Source of the DNA: Sepioteuthis lessoniana | Lineage: Eukaryota; Mollusca; Cephalopoda; Myopsida; Loliginidae | Length of the DNA stretch: 64,000 nucleotides | Assembly: GCA_963585895.1 (NCBI GenBank) | Contig: OY757913.1 | Span: forward strand, 108,050,599 to 108,114,598 | Direction: 5' to 3' | In this document: piece after piece, positions 53,956 to 64,000 of the stretch | How positions within the stretch are numbered: the first letter of the stretch is position 1 | Layout: each line of letters begins with the position of its first letter | Translations under genes and position numbers: made by a program | Notes under the pieces: model-generated | The model's database searches: none | What the model saw: the letters and a program-made list of their open reading frames with translations, nothing else | What the model was told of the DNA's origin: nothing

Positions 53956-54405
53956 TGCAAATTTATTTACTTCCCAAAGCTTGGCAGAAAAGAACATTAA
54001 ACTTTTCTATTTCAAAGATTAGTCCTAAACAATAGGGTATTCATTTACAACGACTCAAACAAACCGAACAATAAAAACACTATTTTTAAACTGCAGCTTC
54101 TTTCGCTCAACCATTGGGCATAAAAATTCACATTGTGTCCATTGCAATAAATTTAAGAATTTTATAGGCATTTTATGCAATTTTGACGTCAATTATTAAA
54201 GTTAGATTCAACTGTAAAATATTTATTCAAAAACAAAAGAAAATAATATTTCAAAAGAAGAAATAAAATAATGATAAAATATTATGGAAACATAGACTTA
54301 AGAACAAAAAAATTTTATCAAAAATAGAATGAAATCTAGATTTTATCATGGATACCAGCTTTATATTAGCCTAGCATATTGATATATTTGGCATCTTTTC
54401 ACCGG
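53956..54405. other. No recognised feature
   Basis: AT-rich. TCAATTATTAAAGTTAGATT at 54190 repeats a string from 51534-51550. Confidence 0.4.
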
Positions 54406-54407
54406 GG

Positions 54408-54875
54408 CCAACAACTCAGTCGGCTGGGTCTGTAGAATACACTGACTGTATCTTTGCAAAGGGGTACGACCTCCACCTCAATGAGTGTACTGGATATGAT
54501 ATTAAAACATCGGATGGTGAGGCTCCAGTCCTGAAGGTTAGGATGATGTGGAGTACCCTTTCATTGCCTTGTACATTCGGAGTGATGGGTCAAATAGAAC
54601 TATTTAATCATTTACAATACTTGAGACCATTTAACTATGTGCAAACAAATAATTGATGTTAAATTGAACTATTAATATTACATGGCAATGCTTGAAACTT
54701 CCTAACTTAGTGAAAATGAATGAATTATGTTAGATAGAATTATTAATGTTGGATAGGAAGACATGAAATTATTTAATGTCCTGTTATGTCTGATTGTGAA
54801 GCTCCAGATTTGGACGTTGGGTAATGTGGAGTACCCCTTTATTACAATTCCTCTCAGGTCTCTGATGAATGTGGA
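54408..54875 (-). mobile_element. CR head, middle, and a second degenerate head
   Basis: CAGTCGGCTGGGTCTGTAGA, CATCGGATGGTGAGGCTCC, then middle units to 54780. A second diverged head (GAAGCTCCAGATTTGGACGT, TGTGGAGTACCCCTTTATTA) follows, so two CR heads are stacked. Confidence 0.65.
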
Positions 54876-55029
54876 GAATATTGCTTTTGCACAATCTTGT
54901 GTTTCACTAAAACCATTTCGTAGAAACGGTATAAGTTGCTTATCTATGCCCACATCTTCATTCAAATTTTATATTCGAAATGTTTAAAACTTTAAAGCGT
55001 CAATCACGATACTTTTTGATCACACATAT

Positions 55030-55195
55030 TATATATATATATATCTATATATATATATAATAAAAGTGATATTTAATCCTTTTTGCGTTGTGTGGAAAGG
55101 AGTAGCGTTCTCCCCTACACCTCAGTCTAGTAGCTATTGAAAAGGGAGCTTTCTGGTCGCCCTTGACTAGGGTCACCAACTTTACTTTTATCATA
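55030..55195 (+). mobile_element. S2 SINE 3' half after a TA tract
   Basis: GAAAGGAGTAGCGTTCTCCC, CTATTGAAAAGGGAGCTTTC and GTCGCCCTTGACTAGGGTC match the S2 3' end at 5300-5390. The head is missing. Confidence 0.7.
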
Positions 55196-55227
55196 CTGTC
55201 AGATTTAACAATGTCACAATATTCATG

Positions 55228-55425
55228 CCTAATTCTCGTCAGTGAAATGGAATCAGTGACACGGGTTGAAATCCTGGACAAGGATGTTTGCGTTTCCCTT
55301 AGTGTTAATGCCCTTGGGAAAAGCATGTATCAATCTCAGGTATCCACACCATCCCGGCTATATGAACTTACTCGGAAAGACTAGGTTCTTTATCTTTGGA
55401 AAGTTTTCAACCAAGTTAATGAGTT
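55228..55425 (+). mobile_element. S3 SINE, diverged, head partly missing
   Basis: GTGACACGGGTTGAAATCC (box B), GTTAATGCCCTTGGGAAAAG, GACTAGGTTCTTTATCTTTG. Confidence 0.6.
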
Positions 55426-56139
55426 CATCATCATCATAATGTCGTACTGCCAGCACGGATATCCCTGACCCTCTCTCGCTACTTTTCCCTATCGTTCATC
55501 GCCTCTGGCAGGTCTTCAGGGCTACATCCCGTATCCTCACAGAGCTGCTGTATGTATGTTCTAGCAGGTCGTCCTGCTTTTGCTCGGCCATATCTGGGGG
55601 TCTATAGGAGTACATCACTTGTGATCTCGTCCCTGCTTCTCCAGCAGTGTTCTGCATGTCTGGTTCGTCTAACTTGGATAGTTTTCGTGATGGGAGGTAG
55701 GTGGCCGTATAGTTGGTGCTTTTTGGGGTGTTGCCTCCTGGACTTGTTCAATATTGCTCGCAGCATTATTGTGTAATTGCCGTCAAGCTTTTTCTCCAGC
55801 CGTTTTGTTAGCGTCCAAGTAGTGCATCCATATAGCAGTATCGATACGACCGCTGCGTGGAAGAAACTGCGTTTCATTTTATCGGTCAGGTCTGACTTCT
55901 ATATGATCGATAGCTTATCGATAGCTGTCCATGCCTTCGTTAGCCACGTGTCGATGTCTTTTTCGGTTGATGAGACGCTACTACCTAGGTAGGTGAACTT
56001 GTCAACCAGTTTCAGAGAACTTCCGTCTAGTGTGGAAATGTCGCCTGTTTGATTAAAGCGCATGTATTCAGTGTGCATTGACATGGAGGCCAATACCTGC
56101 AGCGGTTTTTTTCCAAAAATTCTACTAATCATTACTAGT
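55426..56139 (-). pseudogene. L1 LINE, longest copy
   Basis: On the minus strand this runs from the post-catalytic RT region (MSMHTEYMRFNQTGDISTLD, GSSLKLVDKFTYLGSSVSST, EKDIDTWLTKAWTAIDKLSI; frame 56186-55899) into KRSFFHAAVVSILLYGCTTW, TLTKRLEKKLDGNYTIMLRA, RRTRHAEHCWRSRDE (55877-55602), then the C-terminus and a (GAT)n tail at 55427-55437. TYLGSSV is the usual conserved motif after the palm. The YxDD motif itself is not found; the copy ends at 56139, where LTR-A begins. At least one frame change separates the two open parts. No longer active. Confidence 0.85.
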
Positions 56140-56414
56140 TGTTGTGTTCTGGTTAGTGAACACAAGTAGTAATAATAATAAGACAAACCACGATATGTGA
56201 GGAAAATAGTTATATTTACAGGAAAGAGTATTTACAAGAGAGAGACTGTTAGTAATAAGAACATAGGATTAGTGATAGAGTAATGATATACTTCAACAAT
56301 AGGAACGGCTCTTCTGGTCTGACTTGTAGGCTTATTCTCAGACTGATCTCCGATACTGCCATATTTGGCAGATGGAACAGCTCATTATGCTGAAAAGGTA
56401 GGTGATACCCAACA
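56140..56414 (-). mobile_element. LTR-A, solo LTR with 5-bp target duplication
   Basis: Minus-strand ends are TGTTGGGTATCACC and CAGAACACAACA (TG...CA). CTAGT flanks it exactly on both sides (56135-56139 and 56415-56419). At 275 bp and without an interior it fits a solo LTR. It shares the 3' end pattern CTAAC(A/C)AG(A/G)ACACAACA with LTR-B. Confidence 0.8.
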
Positions 56415-56419
56415 CTAGT

Positions 56420-57009
56420 ATAGAGAACAAAGACAAAATACATTGATAAATATCAAACATGAAAATAAACGTTTACACAAATCTAAAAAAAAAAGAATTT
56501 AAACTATGATAAATGAATAATTTCAAGCATCCCTTATTTTATCAAAAATATTATATATATCATTGCGAAATTAACTGAAATATTTTTCTTTTAATTTTTT
56601 TCTCTCCAGTGACTTGTGTTCCGGTTAAGAAACCAATCCAGACTTTTAATCACACCTAGAAATGAAAATCGTAACTTTCTCTCCTTCACATTTTAAGGTA
56701 CCGTGGGATAGCGATGTATTATAACTTTTGTTTCGTAACTTTTATTCATGACGTGAGAGTTGCCATTTTCAGCTCAGTACACCCGATTATCACAACTGAA
56801 ATCTTACGGTCAACTTAAATTGTCAGATTCTTAGGCCCTGAATAAATTAAGGTTGATATTTCCAAAACTAAAAAGCCTCATATAAAAACTGACAGAAAAC
56901 TATAATTTAGATTAATTGATTAAATTTTAGTTTTCTTTCGAAAATAGAAAAGATTATTTTACATTTGAATCATAATAAAGTATGATCAAATGCCTTCATC
57001 GTTTAAATT

Positions 57010-57058
<49 letters not shown>

Positions 57059-57440
57059 TATAAAAGAAAAACCTTTGAAAATAATTCATTTCAGTAGACC
57101 CTATGTCTTTTTTAAAATGTTAGATCTGCATCTTCAGACAAAGAAATAATGAGAAAATTCTAATGAAAATTTAGAACAACCCACAAAATTCCAGCACCCC
57201 ATCCCCCTAACCCAAATTTAATCATTTGTTTTTCATCTATAAAGACCAGACCATTCGTTTTTCATGTCTGATTGCAAATGACATTCAATTCCTGTATCAA
57301 GATGTATCAATTTTTTTCCTTTTCACCTCATTTTTATATTGCGGCAAACAAACTTTTAAACCCAAATGAAGTAAATAAATACAAAATAAAGAAGTAAATG
57401 AATTTGGGGAGAGGAAATTATCTACTATAAACAGCTTACA
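56420..57440. other. No recognised feature; (TA)n at 57012-57057
   Basis: AT-rich, non-repetitive apart from the TA tract. No coding signal. Confidence 0.4.
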
Positions 57441-57448
57441 AGGGTATT

Positions 57449-57682
57449 TGTTGTGTCCTTGTTAGCGGCTAGAAATACAGACACAAGAAAGGAATTGAGT
57501 TAAACAAATATATTAACAAAGAACAGTAATACAACATATACATATTAGAGGGTTGCCAGCGAGACTGTTTCGGTTCGACTGCCAGGGCTGTCTGCTGGAA
57601 TACTGACTTCTACCAAAGAGTAATACCTGCTGCTATTTATAGCCGGGGAAGTTCATGCGTGCGTGGGTAAATTACCATAGCA
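57449..57682 (-). mobile_element. LTR-B, solo LTR with 5-bp target duplication and TATA box
   Basis: Minus-strand ends are TGCTATGGTAATTTACC and AACAAGGACACAACA. GTATT flanks it exactly (57444-57448 and 57683-57687). A TATA box GGCTATAAATAGC is the reverse of 57632-57644, placing transcription start about 30 bases further on. Short (234 bp) and without an interior. Confidence 0.85.
57632..57644 (-). promoter_or_regulatory. TATA box of LTR-B
   Basis: GGCTATAAATAGC on the minus strand, within the first third of the LTR as expected for U3. Confidence 0.6.
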
Positions 57683-57761
57683 GTATTAATAACCTCTTAA
57701 CAAAATTAATTATAAAATATTATATCATATATTGATGCAATTTTATAAAAAAAATATATAG

Positions 57762-58318
57762 AATCCTTCTTGGAGAATGAGACGCACGAAATTCTCTGGG
57801 ATTGTGAGATACAAACAGATCACCTGATCCCAGCCGTCGTGATGCTGACCAAAGAAAGACACGGGGAACACAAAAGGTTTGATAAGAAAACTTATATATT
57901 CAAATAACAGAAACAAGATACAAGTGAACCTGGTTAAACAGCTGTTAGTTGTTAGAAAGCTGAAAGTCCAGTGGGGTAGTGACTATCCGTCCACTACGTA
58001 AATGGTATCACACGTGATTATGTCACGCTGATTGGTGCACTCCATCTGACGCTCTCGTTGACGTGTATTTATGAAGAAGGGTGAGTCCGTCATGGAGGGA
58101 GTCCAACATTAACAAAAAAGAAAACCTGCCAAATAGTGGTTTGTGGACCACAGAGAGTAAACTAAAAAAAATCTGAAAAGAGAGACAAGTATTTGGACCT
58201 TTCCAGATAACTGAGAAAGCTGTGGAACATGAAAGTAAGAGCGACACCAATTGTAATTGATACGCTTGGAATGATCCTCAAGGACGTTCTAAGGAGGCTG
58301 AAGACGACCGGACCGTTA
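57762..58318 (+). pseudogene. L2 LINE C-terminal fragment interrupted by LTR-C
   Basis: The left part 57762-57842 encodes ENETHEILWDCEIQTDHLIP. The right part from 58109 encodes NKKKTCQIV-like residues, then KYLDLSR.LRKLWNMKVRA and the terminal segment. The reading order is continuous across 57843-58108. Confidence 0.75.
57843..58108 (-). mobile_element. LTR-C, solo-LTR-like insertion in L2
   Basis: Minus-strand TGTTGGACTCCC ... CTTTGGTCAGCA (TG...CA), 266 bp, containing ATAAATACACG and AATATATAAG. It interrupts an otherwise collinear L2 copy. I could not find an exact target duplication, so the borders are approximate. Confidence 0.55.
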
Positions 58319-58319
58319 A

Positions 58320-58705
58320 ATAATCAACAAAAAAAAAAGAACTTACAGAATTGCGGACTTTGCTGTCCTGGCTGATCACATAGTAAAACTGAAAGAAAGC
58401 TAACAGAAGGATAAGTACCGGGATCTTGCTTGGGGATTTAAAAAAGATGTGGAACACGAAAGTGTCAGTTATACCTAATTGTAATTCCTGCTCTTGGTAC
58501 AGTCACCAAAGGAGTAGTAAAAGGTCTCGAGGACTTTGAAATAAGATAAGGTGTGGAGACAATCCAAACTACAGCATTGCTGGGATCGGCCAGAATAATG
58601 AAAAGTGTCATGGAGACTTGAGGAGACTTGTTGTCACTCAGACTCCAGTGAAAGACCATCAATTAACGCTGATGTTAAATTCTCCCAAGGAGTAAAAATA
58701 ATAAT
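58320..58705 (+). pseudogene. L2 LINE 3' end with (AAT)n tail
   Basis: RIADFAVLADHIVKLKES, KYRDLAWGFKKD, then the VETIQT.ALL..ARIM and ETxGDLLSLRLQ.K equivalents (shifted). Tail AATAATAATAAAACC at 58697-58711. It directly follows the previous L2 copy in the same orientation. Confidence 0.75.
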
Positions 58706-58711
58706 AAAACC

Positions 58712-58955
58712 AGAGTTTGTGTGTCTTTTTGTGACCCGCTTAAGTGTCCTCTTCCCAGTAAGAGTACCCGGTCACATCTGTGACAGGGGTACAGATGACA
58801 ATCAACTCATGGGTCTGGTATAGCTACCATATGCTACCCATGGAAAATAACAAATCCAAATCTACTAAATTAGCACGGGACCAATAAAATAGGTCTGTGT
58901 GTCATGATCGGCAGATGCGCCCTTGAGAGCTAAAACTCGAAGAAGACGACCTTGA
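58712..58955. other. Unassigned, probably further 5' part of the L2 copy
   Basis: Contains a GTACCC...GGGGTAC stem at 58768-58793. It cannot be translated convincingly. Confidence 0.35.
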
Positions 58956-58959
58956 GACG

Positions 58960-59674
58960 AATTTGGACTCGTTAAGATCCGCACTCAAGACAATAGTAAA
59001 TCGGAAAACGCCTGGCCATGTTTGTATGCATGGATGTTGGTTTTAAAAAATCACGTTCATCCTCGACAGATTGACTCTCTATCTGAATAGATGTCTACAA
59101 GAAGCAAGCATACCCAAATGAATGACGAAAGAAAATATTAACCTGATCAAGAGAGACTCCCCCGCCGCAAAAAAGGGACCCACCACCAGCAACCGATTAC
59201 GTGTTTATGAATGATGTGTAAAATCCTGGCTGAACAGATAAAAGAAATCTATTACTCGCTTAGATTCTGCGGACAATTTCCAGAAGAACAAAAAGGGCGC
59301 AACCAAGGACGAAAAAGACAGATGACCGACTATATATAAACCAGCTCATCCTCAAAGAAGACAAAACGAGGCAGAAAAATGTCGTCATGGCATGGATTCC
59401 CAACAAAAAGGCCTATGATATAGCCCCGTAAACGTGAAAAATAGTGTTTGAAAATGTATAAAATATTTGACAAAATCGTTTACTTCATCACAGAAGCCAT
59501 GGAAAATTTGAACATGGAATTGATATCAAATCATTGCAGAGGTAAGAATCCAAAGAAGTATCTTTTAGAGAGACTGACTCTCGCCACTGCAGTTCGTTAT
59601 AGCAGTTATCTCACTCTGTTATATACTTATGAAATGCACTGAGAGCTAAAGATTTCCCTAAGAAAATATTAATC
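58960..59674 (+). pseudogene. L2 LINE reverse transcriptase, N-terminal half
   Basis: Frame pieces in order: KTPGHVCMHGCWF and LTLYLNRCLQEASIPK (58995-59120), MTKENINLIKRDSP, ..PITCL-like, MMCKILAEQIKEIYYSLRFC, GQFPEEQKG (59200-59300), MAWIPNKKAYDIAP (59390-59430), MYKIFDKIVYFITEAMENL, VRIQRSIF.RD.LSPLQF (59540-59600), CYILMKC. These are RT fingers and palm motifs: the MAWID-type block with its first catalytic Asp replaced (IPNKKAYD), and FQGDxLSPLLF decayed. Multiple stops and shifts. It is continued at 60593 beyond the mariner. Confidence 0.8.
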
Positions 59675-60591
<917 letters not shown>

Positions 60592-60592
60592 T

Positions 60593-62059
60593 ATATGGAC
60601 GAAATCAAGTTAATCACAAAAAGGAAAAGGAACTGGAGACATTGATACAAACGGTAAGAATATACAGCCAGTACTTAGGAATGGAATTTAACACGGAGAG
60701 TGTGCAATGCTTCTCGTGGAAAGTGAGAAAATAAAAACAACAGATAAAATGGAAATGCCAAATTAAGAAAGAATCAGAACTCTTGGAGAATATGAGAACT
60801 ACAAGTATTTGGTAATATTGGAAAAGGGCACCATCAAACACGCAGACATAAAAGAAAAAAATAGAAAAGAGTTAATCAGAAGAACGAGAAAAGTTCTGGA
60901 AACCAACCTCAGCAAGAGAAATCTCATCAAAGGAATAAACACTTGCGTAGTTTCCCTTGTACGATACTCTGGATCATTCTTTAAATGGAGAAGGGAAGAA
61001 CATCGAGAAAAACAGCAAAAGACAAGAAAATTGATGACGATTACAAGACCTTGCATCCTAATGATGACATACACTAATGATATGCATCAAGAAAAGAAAA
61101 TGTATGAAGACTCGCCAGCATTGAGGACGACAAAGACACATCAATGCAAACAGACGAGAATCATATTAGAAAGAGCAAAGATAGGTAAATCAGAGTAACA
61201 GTATGGGCAACATAAGACCAGACAGAAAAATAGCAAAAACTAATAAACTGAAATGGGAAGAAAAACAAATGTATGGAGATTTCAATCTACAAGCAAACAA
61301 AATTGCACTAAGATAACCTTAACATGGCGACGAAAAGGAAACATCAACAGAGAAACTAAATCCTTTCTTATAACAACACAAGACAATTCCTACGGATCAA
61401 TTATATTAAAGCTAAAATTGCTATTACGCAACAAGATATCAATTGTAGATTAGGTGCGGAAAAAAGATGAAACCATTAATCATATCATCGAATGCAGCAA
61501 ACTGGTACAAAAGGAGTACAAGACTCGGCATGACTGGATGAAAAAGGTAATCCACTGGGAATTGTGCAAATGATTAAAACTTTACCATACTACAAAATGA
61601 CATGTGCACAAACCAGAATCAGTCCCAGAGAATGAGATCCAAAATATTCTTTGGATTATTGAGATAAAGATGGATTACTAATCCCAGTTTGAAAAGCAGA
61701 CTTGTGTTAATTAACACGAAAGTAAAAATTTGCCGTTGATTGAATTTTGCCGTTTCGTTGAATCACTGCGTAAAAATAAAAAAGAATATGAAAATATTGA
61801 CAAATACTTGGACCTTGCTAGAGAACTAAAAAAAACTGTGAAACATGATGGAAAAGGTTATACCAATTATAGTTAATACACAGAACCCCAGAGTCTTCGG
61901 AAGGGACTGAAGGAATTGGAAATCAATGGAAAAACCGAAACCATCCTGACATCAGCATTGCTGAGATCAGCCAGAATACTAGGAAGAGTCTTGGAGACAT
62001 GAGAGGTGTCCCAAGAAAAACCACCATCTAATGCTGCTGTAAAAACTTGCAAGTTTTAA

Positions 62060-62065
<6 letters not shown>
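60593..62065 (+). pseudogene. L2 LINE reverse transcriptase, C-terminal half and tail
   Basis: Resumes the L2 frame with LYMDEIKLITKKEKELETLI (YMDE where the active pair would be YxDD), RIYSQYLGMEFNTESVQC. Then, after shifts, LVILEKGTIKHADIKEKNRK, VLETNLSKRNLIKGINTCVV, RYSGSFFKWRREEHREKQQK (60809-61198) and KWEEKQMYGDF. A zinc-knuckle-type ETINHIIECSKLVQKEYKTR (about 61465-61530) and KYLDLARELKKT (61800) come next. The copy ends with RSARILGRVLET and an (AAT)n tail at 62060-62096. With 58960-59674 it makes the most complete L2 in the window. The second catalytic Asp is lost. Confidence 0.85.
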
Positions 62066-62094
<29 letters not shown>

Positions 62095-62097
<3 letters not shown>

Positions 62098-62790
62098 GAA
62101 TGGATCACTTAATCCCAGCCAGAAAATAAGGCCTGGTTCAAATTAATAAAAAAAAAAAAAGAACTTGCCACAACAGTGTATTTTACTGTCTTAGTGCATC
62201 ATATAACAAAGTTGGTGACTGTAGTCGAGGGTGAACCGAAAGCTCCCTTTTCAATAGCTACTACATTGAGGTGTAGGGGTGAGCGTTACTCTTTTCCCTG
62301 GATTGTTCCCTTTTATCCGTGATCCACACCTTAAAAAGCTGAGTGTTAAGCAGGGTGACATGAAGTACCACTTTTTGAGTCTTAGGTATGACTTGACCTG
62401 GGATTGAACACCGGGCTCCCGTGCTATTGGCGAACACTCTAACCACCATGCTAATGGTCCGGTAAAGTGGTTCATATAGTGAAAATAAAAGAAAGCGAAA
62501 ATATAGAAAAGTACTAGGACCTAGCCAGAGAACTAAAAAAGATGTAGAATGTGAAGACGACTGTGATACCAACTGTAATTGGAACGATCTCTTAAATCTT
62601 GAAAAAGGGGATTGGAGCAATTGAAAATCAAAGGAAGAATTGAGACATTCTAAACAGCAGTATTCCTGAGATCAGGCAAAATACTGAGAAGAGTCCTGGA
62701 AACTAGAGGAGACTTACGGTCACTCAGACCCCAGAGAAAGGCAACCAGCTAACTCTGTTGGAAAAAAAAAACTCGCACAGCGTAAAATAA
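62095..62790 (+). pseudogene. L2 LINE 3' part carrying an S2 SINE
   Basis: MDHLIPARK-like start, KKRTCHNSVFYCL before the SINE and KIKESENIEKY.DLARELKK after it (62483-62550). The terminal segment ends at 62760 with ATAATAATTATTATT. It lies directly behind the previous L2 copy in the same orientation. Confidence 0.75.
62206..62471 (-). mobile_element. S2 tRNA-headed SINE with 7-bp target duplication
   Basis: TCATATA occurs immediately on both sides (62199-62205 and 62472-62478). On the minus strand, box A TAGCATGGTGG (reverse of 62443-62453) and box B GTGTTCAATCC (reverse of 62401-62411) are followed by the S2 body and the end GTCACCAACTTTGT. Full length. Confidence 0.9.
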
Positions 62791-62861
62791 TAATTATTAT
62801 TTGTTAGCAGAATTATATGGATTTAAGCATTCCTATCCGATCCTAATAATTTTCAAATATA

Positions 62862-63035
62862 TATATTTGACCTACAGATTAAATCCTGATAGGTACTACC
62901 TTTCCGAATCAAAGTGAACCTGGGAGTGATAAAAATGATGAGTCCATTCTCGATAGATTTCCAGAACTGACGCTTCAACATTAGATACAGATACCCAGGA
63001 CACCTACACAGAGGGAACGATTTATATGACATCGT
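62862..63035 (-). mobile_element. CR head, degenerate
   Basis: TTTGACCTACAGATTAAATC, AAAGTGAACCTGGGAGTGAT, CTTCAACATTAGATACAGAT. Confidence 0.5.
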
Positions 63036-63039
63036 TGGT

Positions 63040-63310
63040 CCTGAAAAAAACATGTTCAGGGACCCTAATGTCTCCCATCCGTACTAAATGCCTTGACCAA
63101 CTCAACTGTTTCTTAACAGACTTAACTTTGAATAAATCACCTAGTGTTTTTGTTTAGGTAAGTTAGATATCTACAGGATTTTTTAAAGTATAGATCCAAG
63201 TGTAACTGTTGTGCTGTATTTTCTATGCATGTTGATGTGCCGTAACCCATATTTCTTCCACTTCCTTATATGCTTAGATTTAAATTCAACGTTTAATATC
63301 TAAGAAATAC
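63040..63310. other. No recognised feature
   Basis: AT-rich, unassigned. Confidence 0.4.
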
Positions 63311-63311
63311 G

Positions 63312-63815
63312 CTGAAGGACAGAGATTTGGTTCGGCTTGGTTTTATAGCTTATCAACCATTGTAGGTTATTTAATGCCATATCCATATTTATACATTTAA
63401 CCAGTTCTATTTCAAACAATTCAGTTTAACATAAGTACACAGTTCAAATGTCAAATAAGAACTATTTCAAACAATTCAGTTTGGCATAAAGTCCGTTTTT
63501 TGTTTACAAACAGTTAAATGTAAAAACAGTTCCATTTCAAACAATTCAGTTTAGCATAAGTACACAGTTTAGTACTATTTGACCAATACATAGGACCCTA
63601 TCAGTTGCTACCACTCCGAGCCACAGTGGACTAGGGAGCAATGGCAATAAAGAGGTACTCTGCATTCCACAAAGTTCCAACATTACTGAAGCCTCACCAT
63701 CAAATTGTTTAGTGTCATATCCAGGACACTCTTTGTGGGAGTCTTACCCCTCTACAAAGATGCAGTTAGTGTATTCTGCTGTCCCAGCCGATATGGCCAA
63801 GAGAGGCAGAGAGGT
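63312..63815 (-). mobile_element. CR composite repeat, short form
   Basis: Plus order: tail CTTATCAACCATTGTAGGTT ... AATGCC, four middle blocks, antisense head (GACCAATACATAGGACCC, CACCATCAAATTGTTTAGTG, GTGTATTCTGCTGTCCCAGC). Confidence 0.75.
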
Positions 63816-63834
63816 TGGATATATATATAATTGA

Positions 63835-64000
63835 ATAAGTCCTGGCAGCAACTCCCCAAAAAGCACCAACTCTACGGCTACCTGCCTCCCATCACGAAAA
63901 CTATCCAAATTAGACAAACCACACACGCAGGACACTGCTGGAGAAGCAGAGACGAGTTCATAAGTGATGTACTCCTATGGACCCCCACATATGGCCGAGC
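63835..64000 (+). pseudogene. L1 LINE C-terminus, cut by the window end
   Basis: NKSWQQLPKKHQLYGYLPPI, TKTIQIRQTTHAGHCWRSRD and EFISDVLLWTPTYGR are open to the last base, with a 5' truncation at 63835 after a short TA run. Confidence 0.85.

Noticed and set aside
57012-57057. Long TA palindromes here and at 46382, 50788, 50970 and 51285 as structural elements
   Set aside because: Simple TA microsatellites are self-complementary by nature and carry no further information.

Overview
The window is AT-rich, intron-rich-genome-style animal DNA with no single-copy host exon that I can recognise. Almost every stretch that can be identified is a transposable element, a relic of one, or a tandem repeat. 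The transposase and reverse-transcriptase fragments (a mariner of the DD34D type, two non-LTR retrotransposon lineages) and the many tRNA-headed SINEs look like those I associate with cephalopods, most likely an octopus. That assignment is an inference from family resemblance, not a database result. All long open frames are explained by element relics or by open frames inside tandem repeats.

Recurring families, named here for this window only: CR, a composite non-autonomous repeat with a ~220-bp head, a middle zone of diverged ~66/127-bp tandem units and a tail of ~89-bp units (about 20 copies or pieces); S1 to S6, tRNA-headed SINE-like families; L1, a LINE whose 3' end carries a (GAT)n tail; L2, a LINE with a zinc-knuckle-type C-terminus and an (AAT)n tail; M1 and M2, two mariner lineages; LTR-A/B/C/D/E, solo-LTR-like elements; and several foldback or MITE elements.

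Layout. 1-5.5 kb: CR end, a perfect 70-bp palindrome, S1 SINEs, M1 mariner relics, an L1 3' end, nested S2 SINEs. 5.7-11.6 kb: a 70-bp-arm inverted repeat and a run of CR copies with 127-bp and 89-bp tandem arrays. 11.9-16.3 kb: LTR-D pair, L2 relics, hAT-like MITE, foldback. 16.7-22 kb: L1 relic, CR arrays, 27-bp minisatellite, foldback. 22-32 kb: microsatellites, SINEs, CR copies, M2 mariner relic. 32.7-35.4 kb: a 38-bp minisatellite split by an LTR-E-like insertion. 36.5-42.5 kb: SINEs, stacked L2 tails, a promoter-bearing LTR candidate, a second LTR-E. 42.7-46.4 kb: a highly homogeneous 89-bp satellite. 46.4-56 kb: CR copies, MITE, L1/L2 relics. 56-64 kb: three short solo LTRs, a long L2 relic broken by a mariner, a SINE with target duplication, CR and L1 ends.

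The most interesting structure is the shared 3' hairpin tail (GGCAT...AACC / GGTT...ATGCC). It terminates the tRNA-headed S1 SINEs, it terminates the CR elements, and in tandem it forms the 3.3-kb satellite. This links SINE mobilisation, a composite repeat and satellite birth in one locus.
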